Source: an uncultured Dyadobacter sp.
GTDB taxonomy: Bacteria > Bacteroidota > Bacteroidia > Cytophagales > Spirosomataceae
Direction of reading: 5' to 3'
Assembly (NCBI GenBank): GCA_937880795.1
Contig: CALGRQ010000122.1
Coordinates: 1 to 5,371, forward strand
Length of the DNA: 5,371 nucleotides
Shown: in pieces, positions 1 through 5,371 of the stretch
How the letters are laid out: the number at the start of each line of letters is the position of its first letter
Position numbering within the stretch: the first letter of the stretch is position 1
Notes under the pieces: model-generated
The model's input: the letters and a program-made list of their open reading frames with translations, nothing else
What the model was told of the DNA's origin: nothing
Database searches by the model: none
Translations under genes and position numbers: made by a program

Positions 1-1506
1 CGCAGTTCGCCGAGCTGGCAAACGCTGTCCGGCAGCTGGCCGGGAGGCAAAGGGACTGGTCCGGGTTCGGAAAAAGAGTGGACAAGCTGGTTAAAGCTAT
101 ATGGCTTGACAGATCATGAAGCTTCTAATTTTAAAGATATACCGTTGAATGACCTTGCCGGGTTGGCCTCGTTTAAGGTCCCAATTTTACATGTGATTGG
201 CTTACAGGATAAAGTGGTACCTCCATCCGAAAATTCGGATATCTTGGTTCAAAATTACCAAAAGCTTGGAGGCCCGATTTCCGTATATCCCATGACCCGC
301 GGTAAACAAGCGTTGGTAGGACATCATTTCCCCATTGAGCGTCCCGAATACTTTGCAGAGTTTATTTTCGAAAACAGTGTTCCGGTTCAAAAACCATTAT
401 CCCATAAACCCTATATCACCGTTAACAAAGGTTTGGATCGGGCATTTCATAAGTTCAGTACTGAGAAAAAAGGGGTAGTTGCTTATTTGGGAGGTTCAAT
501 AACCTTTAATCCTGGTTGGAGAACTAAAACCTCGCAGTATTTGCAGGAGAAATTTCCGGATACCCAATTCACCTTTATAGCGGCAGGTATACCGTCTTTG
601 GGGAGTACCCCGCATGCATTTCGGTTTGGTCGGGATGTTCTGGAAAAAGGAGTTCCTGATCTTCTGTTTGTGGAGTCGGCGGTTAATGACCGTGGCAATG
701 GGTTTAGTGAAGAGGCACAGATTAGAGCTTTGGATGGAATTATGCAACAGATGTATACCAAAAATCCAGCGGCCGATGTGGTGATGATGGCGTTTGCTGA
801 ACCAGCTAAAAATGCCGACTACGCGTCTGGAAAGGAACCCGTGGAGGTGGGAGTACATGAAAAAATAGCGAAATATTACGGCGCTTCCTATATCAATCTG
901 GCCCAGGAAACCTATGATCGGATTAAGGCCGGAGAATTTACCTGGGAATTTGATTTTAAGGATTTACATCCATCTCCCTATGGTCAGGAGGTGTATTTTC
1001 AGACGATAAAGGAATTGCTAAAAATGAATCCTGAGACCGTTGCCGGCGTAGTAAAACATCCCGCGCCCTTGGGTAAGTTTTCCTATACAAAAGGCAGTTA
1101 TCATTCCATTGAAGAAGCAAAAAACTTGAAAGGGTTTTCGATTGATTCGGATTGGAAGCCAAAAGAGAAAATATCCACGCGGGCAGGGTTTGTGAATGTG
1201 CCTATGCTGGTGGGAGAATCGGCTGGTTCGTCATTTCAGTTTGACTTTAAAGGACGTGGGGTGGGTATAGCGCTGATTTCTGGTCCTGATGCAGGCAAGA
1301 TCACCTATACCATTGACGGTAAGAAACCGAAAACTTTGGATCTGTTTACGCAGTGGAGCAACCAATTGCATTTACCCTGGTATCTGATGCTGGATGATGA
1401 ATTATCTGCGGGCAAGCATACCTTGAAGCTAACCATTTCCTCAGATCAAAACGAAAAGAGCGTTGGCCATGCACTTCGCGTGGTTCATTTTTTAGTGAAT
1501 AAGTAA
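1..1506 (+). CDS. alpha/beta-hydrolase–SGNH hydrolase fusion with C-terminal beta-sandwich domain (5' end missing)
   Basis: Probably a secreted or envelope carbohydrate esterase with two hydrolase domains; its substrate cannot be read from the sequence. The frame is open from base 1, so 501 residues are visible and the true start lies outside. Visible residues ~13-125 resemble the end of an alpha/beta-hydrolase. They contain WPGGKG (13-18), VPILHVIGLQDKVVPP with the likely acid Asp70, and GHH with the likely catalytic His108 or His109; the nucleophile Ser would be upstream. Residues ~150-345 form an SGNH domain: GGSIT (nucleophile Ser166), AGIPS (Gly196), AVND (Asn229), and DLHPS (Asp321, His323). 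Residues ~390-501 look like the beta-sandwich often found after this SGNH type, with a GPDAG...IDG stretch and LHLPWY. Such proteins often act on acetylated glycans in Bacteroidota (family knowledge). The TTG at 106 is an internal Leu codon, because the homologous sequence continues upstream of it. The gene ends in TAA, followed by a terminator. The domain calls are firm; the joint function is inferred. Confidence 0.88.
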   Translation, partial: RSSPSWQTLSGSWPGGKGTGPGSEKEWTSWLKLYGLTDHEASNFKDIPLNDLAGLASFKVPILHVIGLQDKVVPPSENSDILVQNYQKLGGPISVYPMTRGKQALVGHHFPIERPEYFAEFIFENSVPVQKPLSHKPYITVNKGLDRAFHKFSTEKKGVVAYLGGSITFNPGWRTKTSQYLQEKFPDTQFTFIAAGIPSLGSTPHAFRFGRDVLEKGVPDLLFVESAVNDRGNGFSEEAQIRALDGIMQQMYTKNPAADVVMMAFAEPAKNADYASGKEPVEVGVHEKIAKYYGASYINLAQETYDRIKAGEFTWEFDFKDLHPSPYGQEVYFQTIKELLKMNPETVAGVVKHPAPLGKFSYTKGSYHSIEEAKNLKGFSIDSDWKPKEKISTRAGFVNVPMLVGESAGSSFQFDFKGRGVGIALISGPDAGKITYTIDGKKPKTLDLFTQWSNQLHLPWYLMLDDELSAGKHTLKLTISSDQNEKSVGHALRVVHFLVNK

Positions 1507-1530
1507 CGACAACCGTATCCCAAACAATAA

Positions 1531-1565
1531 TGCCCTCATCTTTGTACCGAAGTGAGGGCATTTTT
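1531..1565. terminator. Rho-independent terminator between convergent genes, probably bidirectional
   Basis: A perfect 8-bp inverted repeat, TGCCCTCA (1531-1538) and TGAGGGCA (1553-1560), encloses a 14-nt middle that can add three more pairs (CTT with AAG) if T1539 bulges. Five T residues follow on the plus strand (1561-1565), 24 nt after the stop of the esterase gene. Read on the minus strand, the same hairpin lies downstream of the DUF1338 stop and is followed by the T-rich TTATTGTTT, so it could also end that transcript, though with a poorer U-tract. The position in a 69-bp convergent gap supports shared use. Confidence 0.9.
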
Positions 1566-1575
1566 GTGAGCGTGT

Positions 1576-2490
1576 TTACCGTGAAGTTTGGGTTGTATAG
1601 GTGCTTTCAAAAATTTTGTCGGCATTAGCCGCTTCAAACCCATCTCTCCGGTGACTGCGATTAATTTGATTTGCAGTGAGGTTTTCAAATTGTGGAAGCA
1701 CTTTTCGTTCAGCAAATTCTACATAAGAACCTGAAATGCGCAATGTGTCTTCATGGGCAAACTGAGCATTGATCATTTCGGCTACCGTAGCGCTTTGGAT
1801 CAAACCACCATCAGGGCTGGTTTTAATTTTTCCTCCGGCGGTGTTGAGTTTAATGTGAATGGATTCAAGAAATGAATTGAACTGAGCCACGGTGTTATAT
1901 CCTTCTGGTAAATTATGGACGCTAATGGTGAAGTGATTCAAATAGTATCTGTTGTAAATCACCCAGGCGGCATACTCGCTTTCTTTTAATAGTGTTTGAT
2001 AGTCCGCTACGCTTGGGGTTCTCCACAAGGGTTGGTGGAGAAATGCATCTACGGCGTATCCGTCATCTAAAATGAGGCTATCGACCGGATCACTTTTTAC
2101 TTCATCCGTATAACTCCGTATGACTCGCTGCGCTTCCGGGGAAAGATCATTCACCCTAAGTTCACTTACAAAAATGCGTGGATCCGTTTCTCTGGGTGGG
2201 CTATACCACCATGCATCTAGTTTTTTCCCTTCGAAATAATAATGGTCGCGTTTCTGATAACCGTAGTGCAGAAATATTTTTTCAAAAGATTGAACGCCTA
2301 ATTGGGGGACTCCCATGGTTCTGAATGCGATGTGGTCATTCTCTATATCCTGAGCATTGGCAATTATTTTATGCTGTACCATGGCATCAATAATCGTTTT
2401 TACATCAGGAACACGATCGGCATAGCGGCGCATCAATCCGTCGAGAACAATATCCAGCGTTTCTAGTTTTTGTGATGAAGTATCTTTCAT
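1576..2490 (-). CDS. DUF1338 family protein, putative 2-oxoadipate dioxygenase/decarboxylase-like enzyme
   Basis: A cytoplasmic protein of 304 residues with no signal peptide or membrane segment. It matches the DUF1338 family, whose characterised bacterial member HglS is an Fe(II)-dependent enzyme. HglS converts 2-oxoadipate to D-2-hydroxyglutarate in lysine breakdown. The metal-ligand pattern of the family appears intact: His53 in NDHIAFRT, His186 in LNHFTIS, and Glu258 in SYVEFAER. Arg57, four residues after the first His, sits where HglS has a substrate-binding Arg. The protein is clearly shorter than Pseudomonas HglS (about 460 residues), as is usual for the compact Bacteroidota and plant-like forms, so the exact substrate should not be assumed. 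The start is the ATG at 2490-2488; no good Shine-Dalgarno precedes it, which is normal for Bacteroidota. It stands alone on its strand, convergent with the esterase gene and divergent from the PSD1 gene, with no other lysine-pathway gene in view. The family call is strong; the reaction is inferred. Confidence 0.9.
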   Translation of the reverse strand: MKDTSSQKLETLDIVLDGLMRRYADRVPDVKTIIDAMVQHKIIANAQDIENDHIAFRTMGVPQLGVQSFEKIFLHYGYQKRDHYYFEGKKLDAWWYSPPRETDPRIFVSELRVNDLSPEAQRVIRSYTDEVKSDPVDSLILDDGYAVDAFLHQPLWRTPSVADYQTLLKESEYAAWVIYNRYYLNHFTISVHNLPEGYNTVAQFNSFLESIHIKLNTAGGKIKTSPDGGLIQSATVAEMINAQFAHEDTLRISGSYVEFAERKVLPQFENLTANQINRSHRRDGFEAANADKIFESTYTTQTSR

Positions 2491-2579
2491 ATCAGTATAT
2501 GTCTTGTGAATCTAATATCATTTGTATAAGGTAATTAACTAAAATTTAAAAGAATATACAATTCGAAAATATCAATTTA

Positions 2580-2594
2580 CTGTACGCTATACAG
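2580..2594. repeat. Short inverted repeat CTGTA-N5-TACAG in the divergent intergenic region
   Basis: Two perfect 5-bp arms, CTGTA (2580-2584) and TACAG (2590-2594), are separated by 5 bp. The shape and its position between two divergent genes would suit a dimeric repressor or activator site. The arms are too short for statistical weight in AT-rich DNA, and no regulator gene is visible nearby. It overlaps the -33 part of a very weak minus-strand promoter candidate (2564-2594). Confidence 0.25.
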
Positions 2595-2675
2595 GGCTTA
2601 GAATCATAAAATGAGGCACAGATAATTAAATAAACGAATACCGTGCTTACGATGGGAGTATAAAAGGTAAGTATC

Positions 2676-2706
2676 TTGTTTTATTAATATTGTAAGAATA
2701 AATTTG
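2676..2706 (+). promoter_or_regulatory. Bacteroidota-type promoter for the PSD1–DUF1501 operon
   Basis: TTG at 2676-2678 is followed by a 20-nt spacer and TAAATTTG at 2699-2706. This matches the Bacteroidota consensus TTG / TAnnTTTG (-33 and -7 elements) at all fixed positions and at the usual spacing. Transcription would start around 2711-2714, giving a short leader of roughly 15 nt before the ATG at 2727. That leader has no Shine-Dalgarno sequence, as is common in this phylum. The element assignment is direct sequence reading; the start site is inferred. Confidence 0.65.
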
Positions 2707-2726
2707 ATTTATAAGCTGTCGTTTTC

Positions 2727-5045
2727 ATGATGAACCGTTTTCTTTTCTTGGCAGGAATCGTATCGATAGTGACAATCGTGTTAGGGGCTTGCCATGAAAA
2801 AAGTACTACCAAGACCGGTGCTTTTCAAGGAGAAATTAGCTATAATTTTGATGTAAGGCCTATTTTGTCAGATAAATGCTTTGCTTGCCATGGCCCAGAT
2901 GCTAATAAACGCGAGGCAGGCTTACGACTCGATATTGCCGAGAATGCTTATGCAAAATTGAAGGATGGTAAGGGATTTGCCATTTTTCCCGGCAAACCGG
3001 AGCAGTCAGAATTATATAAAAGAATTACTTCCACAGATCCGTCCTATCAGATGCCTACCCCGGAATCGCATTTAGGGGTTTTGAATGAAGCGGAAATAGG
3101 AACATTAAAGAAATGGATTGAGCAAGGAGCGAAGTACGAAAAACACTGGGCCTTTGCTGCCCCTACATTGCCCACAAAGCCAGATGTTTCAAACACCGAT
3201 TGGCCCAAAAATGACATTGACCTTTTCGTATTGGAAAAAATGGAAGGTGCAAACCTGGCTCCGAATGAAGAAGCAGGTAAAAGCCATTTATTGAAAAGGC
3301 TAGCATTGGATCTAACCGGTTTACCACCGACCTTGGAGCAACAGAATAAGTTTGAGGCGGACAAAAGTCCCCAGGCATATGAAAAGATCGTGGATGAGCT
3401 TTTACAGCAGAAGACGTATGGCGAAAAGATGGCTGTATATTGGCTGGATATGGCTCGTTACGCCGATTCTTACGGCTATCAGGACGATGAAGTACGTACC
3501 CAATGGCCCTGGCGGGACTGGCTAATACATGCGTTTAACAAGAATATGTCTTACGACCAGTTCTTAACCTGGCAAATTGCAGGAGATATGTTACCCAATG
3601 CCACAAAGGAACAGATACTGGCAACTGCATTTTTTCGAAATCATAAATATACGGAAGAGGGAGGAGTGATACCGGAAGAGTATCGCATTGAGTATAACAT
3701 TGACAAAACAAAAACATATAGTACGGGTGTTTTGGGATTAACCGTGGAATGTGCGCAATGTCACGACCATAAATATGATCCTATTTCGCAGGAAGACTAT
3801 TACCGACTATTTGCGTTTTTCAACAATTCCAAGGAGGCAGGCTATGAAGGCGATGTGTCGCAGTCTAAGCCGGCGAAAAATCCTATGATGTATATCACCG
3901 ATGAGGAAGCTAAAACTTTATTGGCGTTCATTAATCGGCCAGACACCGCTCGGTTGATTGTCTCCGTTTTGGGTGACCGTGATACGTTGCGTCCCACGCA
4001 TATATTGAACCGAGGGGTATACGATGCACCTGGCAGGGTGGTGACAGCACGGGCGCTTCCAGCGGTCATGAAGTTTGATACGACCCTATACCCTAAAAAC
4101 AGATTGGGCCTGGCTCAATGGACAACAAGTAAGAGCAATCCGCTAACAGCCCGGGTTTTTGTTAATCAGATCTGGCAGGAATTCTTCGGCCGGGGTTTGG
4201 TAAAAAGTACAGGTGATTTTGGTATGCAGGGTGATTTACCCACCCATCCCGCATTGCTGGACTGGCTGGCGGTGGATTTTATGAACCATCAATGGGATAT
4301 TAAAAGGTTGGTACGACAAATTGTGACTTCGGCTACGTATCGTCAATCGGCGGTAATCTCGGCAGAAAAATTAAAGGCGGATCCTGAAAATATTTATTTA
4401 TCTCGTGGGGCCAGATATCGGCTTCCGGCTGAGTTTGTCAGGGACATGGTATTATCCACAAGCGGTTTGTTGAATCCTAAAATAGGAGGACCTAGTGTTA
4501 AACCGTATCAACCGAAAGGATTGTGGGAAGCGGCTACTTCCGGACGGGGGTCGTTGCGTACTTACCAGCAGGACAGAGGTGAGGCACTGTATAGAAGAGG
4601 CATGTATACGTTTATCAAATTAACTGTTCCGCCTCCTTCAATGATTATTTTCGACGCAAGTAATCGGGATCATTGTGAAATTAAACGGTCCAAAACGAAT
4701 ACCCCTTTGCAAGCGCTCGTGATGCTAAATGACCCTACGGTTTTAGAAGCTTCAAGAGTACTGGCAGAAAAAATGACCCGAAAGCCGATGAGTACAGAGG
4801 CAAAAATAAAGGAGACGTTTCAGCGTATTGTTTGCCGTATGCCCACAGAAAAGGAATTAAAACTGCTTGTAGATTACTATAAGGAGGAGGAAGAATTGCT
4901 GTTAAAGGATAACCGTCAGGCTGCTAAAATACTCAGTATAGGCGAGTATCCTCATGAGCGTGGTGTGAATCAAAATCAGGCAGCGGCGTTGATGCGGGTG
5001 ATAAACACCTTGTATAATATGGAAGAAACCATCACCAAATCGTGA
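2727..5045 (+). CDS. PSD1 protein: planctomycete-type cytochrome, DUF1549 and DUF1553 domains, lipoprotein
   Basis: A 772-residue envelope protein of unproven function. Residues 1-22 form a lipoprotein signal: MMNR, a hydrophobic stretch, then a lipobox LGAC with acylated Cys22. Residues ~38-140 are a planctomycete-type cytochrome c domain with haem motif C51-F-A-C54-H and a possible distal ligand Met109 in QMPTP, ending in KHWAF (139-143). DUF1549 spans ~160-370, with the marks LTGLPPT (196-202), WLDMARYADSYGY (239-251) and a second CxxCH, CAQCHDHKYDPIS (342-354). That second motif is conserved in the family. DUF1553 spans ~453-690, including NPLTARVFVN (471-480), RLPAEFVRDM (565-574) and KTNTPLQAL (656-664). 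Only about 80 residues separate the two DUFs, whereas many relatives carry an extra carbohydrate-binding-like insert there and reach about 1000 residues. The start is one of two tandem ATGs (2727 or 2730), and both give the same signal peptide. The DUF1501 gene follows after 26 nt. The two CxxCH motifs suggest redox activity, but haem loading is inferred. Confidence 0.95.
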   Translation: MMNRFLFLAGIVSIVTIVLGACHEKSTTKTGAFQGEISYNFDVRPILSDKCFACHGPDANKREAGLRLDIAENAYAKLKDGKGFAIFPGKPEQSELYKRITSTDPSYQMPTPESHLGVLNEAEIGTLKKWIEQGAKYEKHWAFAAPTLPTKPDVSNTDWPKNDIDLFVLEKMEGANLAPNEEAGKSHLLKRLALDLTGLPPTLEQQNKFEADKSPQAYEKIVDELLQQKTYGEKMAVYWLDMARYADSYGYQDDEVRTQWPWRDWLIHAFNKNMSYDQFLTWQIAGDMLPNATKEQILATAFFRNHKYTEEGGVIPEEYRIEYNIDKTKTYSTGVLGLTVECAQCHDHKYDPISQEDYYRLFAFFNNSKEAGYEGDVSQSKPAKNPMMYITDEEAKTLLAFINRPDTARLIVSVLGDRDTLRPTHILNRGVYDAPGRVVTARALPAVMKFDTTLYPKNRLGLAQWTTSKSNPLTARVFVNQIWQEFFGRGLVKSTGDFGMQGDLPTHPALLDWLAVDFMNHQWDIKRLVRQIVTSATYRQSAVISAEKLKADPENIYLSRGARYRLPAEFVRDMVLSTSGLLNPKIGGPSVKPYQPKGLWEAATSGRGSLRTYQQDRGEALYRRGMYTFIKLTVPPPSMIIFDASNRDHCEIKRSKTNTPLQALVMLNDPTVLEASRVLAEKMTRKPMSTEAKIKETFQRIVCRMPTEKELKLLVDYYKEEEELLLKDNRQAAKILSIGEYPHERGVNQNQAAALMRVINTLYNMEETITKS

Positions 5046-5071
5046 TACGCCAAGGGTAAAACTTATAAGTT

Positions 5072-5371
5072 ATGGAAAAGCAGGTTTTTAATTTTGGTAT
5101 GAATACCACACGTAGGCATTTCTTGTCCAAGCTTAGTTTGGGACTGGGTAGTGCTGCGTTAGGCTCTATGCTCATACCTGATCTTTTTAAAGGGAGTGGT
5201 GGTGAAAGCGATATGAATGATATCGTGGCGGGCTTGCCTCATTTTGCACCTAAAGCCAAGCGAGTTATATACCTTTTCCAAAATGGGGCTCCTTCCCAGT
5301 TGGATTTGTTCGATTATAAACCCATGCTTAACAAGATGCATGGAGAGGATTTACCGGAGTCTATACGAGGT
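5072..5371 (+). CDS. DUF1501 family protein, N-terminal part, Tat-exported (runs off right edge)
   Basis: The first 100 codons of a DUF1501 protein; the rest lies beyond the window. Full-length members are commonly 400-500 residues, have an alkaline-phosphatase/sulfatase-like fold, and lack an established reaction. The N-terminus carries a twin-arginine signal, TTRRHFLSK (residues 12-20, Arg14-Arg15), followed by a small-residue hydrophobic segment LSLGLGSAALGSML (21-34). The family opening follows: LPHFAPKAKRVIYLF (55-69), then NGAPSQLDLFDYKP (71-84) and HGEDLPESIRG (90-100). This corresponds to the usual GGPSQxDLFDPKP pattern with Gly changed to Asn-Gly-Ala. The start is ATG 5072; a second in-frame ATG at 5099 (Met10) sits just before the Tat motif and is a real alternative, as neither has a strong Shine-Dalgarno. 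It begins 26 nt after the PSD1 stop with no terminator between, so it is probably cotranscribed. PSD1–DUF1501 pairing is a recurrent arrangement in Planctomycetes and some Bacteroidota. Confidence 0.93.
   Translation, partial: MEKQVFNFGMNTTRRHFLSKLSLGLGSAALGSMLIPDLFKGSGGESDMNDIVAGLPHFAPKAKRVIYLFQNGAPSQLDLFDYKPMLNKMHGEDLPESIRG

Noticed and set aside
106..108. TTG at 106 as the true start of the first gene
   Set aside because: The frame is open to base 1, and the codons before it (WPGGKG...WTSWLKLYG) read like the conserved part of the alpha/beta-hydrolase family. The TTG is an internal Leu and the gene is cut by the window edge.
3..116. Open frame 3 at the left edge, ending in TGA at 114-116, as the tail of a separate gene
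   Set aside because: Its translation looks protein-like, but frame 1 carries the recognisable family sequence over the same bases. High GC alone makes stop-free frames likely here. The doubt is recorded as a finding.
202..858. Antisense open frames of 62, 92 and 120 codons inside the esterase gene
   Set aside because: They lie wholly opposite recognisable conserved coding sequence and show no domain, signal or start context of their own.
956..1561. Antisense open frames of 68 and 71 codons over the end of the esterase gene
   Set aside because: They are shadows of the SGNH and beta-sandwich coding sequence. The second also runs through the terminator hairpin.
2491..2726. A small gene, sRNA or riboswitch in the divergent intergenic region
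   Set aside because: Only very short ATG frames occur, and there is no strong stem-loop with a T-tract. The AT-rich content is explained by promoters.
3047..4069. Antisense open frames of 60 to 105 codons inside the PSD1 gene
   Set aside because: They sit opposite conserved DUF1549 and DUF1553 motifs, with no family resemblance or promoter seen.
5159..5341. Antisense open frame of 60 codons at the right end
   Set aside because: It overlaps the clear DUF1501 reading frame on the plus strand, which carries the Tat motif and the conserved family opening.
1..5371. Mobile element, CRISPR array, phage or defence system
   Set aside because: No transposase or integrase motifs, terminal inverted repeats, regularly spaced direct repeats or defence-type domains were seen.

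Overview
The window looks like chromosomal or metagenomic DNA from a member of the Bacteroidota. The reasons are an apparent mid-40s GC content (estimated by eye), weak or absent Shine-Dalgarno sequences, and a clean TTG-N20-TAnnTTTG promoter of the type used by this phylum's sigma factor. The gene set also fits: an SGNH esterase of a type often met in polysaccharide degraders, and a PSD1/DUF1501 pair. That pair is best known from Planctomycetes and Verrucomicrobia but also occurs in environmental Bacteroidota. Genus cannot be called from the sequence.

Layout, left to right. (1) Positions 1-1506, plus strand: the 3' part of a large exported or cell-envelope esterase gene. It encodes the C-terminal part of an alpha/beta-hydrolase, then a complete SGNH hydrolase domain, then a beta-sandwich domain. 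The gene runs off the left edge. (2) Positions 1531-1565: a strong stem-loop with a T-tract in the 69-bp gap between two convergent genes. (3) Positions 1576-2490, minus strand: a DUF1338 protein, the family of the iron-dependent 2-oxoadipate dioxygenase/decarboxylase HglS. (4) Positions 2491-2726: an AT-rich divergent intergenic region with a well-matched plus-strand promoter and a short inverted repeat. (5) Positions 2727-5045, plus strand: a 772-residue lipoprotein with planctomycete-type cytochrome, DUF1549 and DUF1553 (PSD1) domains and two CxxCH motifs. (6) Positions 5072 to the right edge: the first 100 codons of a DUF1501 protein with a Tat signal. It starts 26 nt after the PSD1 stop and is almost certainly in the same operon.

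How they may work together: PSD1 and DUF1501 proteins are recurrent neighbours and probably act together at the cell envelope, the first Sec-exported and lipid-anchored with possible c-type haem, the second Tat-exported. Their biochemical role is not established as far as I know. The esterase on the left suggests a glycan-degradation setting, but it is separated from the pair by an oppositely oriented gene and a terminator, so a functional link is only inferred. The DUF1338 enzyme is cytoplasmic and probably an unrelated metabolic gene. No mobile element, CRISPR array, tRNA or rRNA was seen. The most interesting content is the two-esterase fusion and the compact PSD1/DUF1501 unit.
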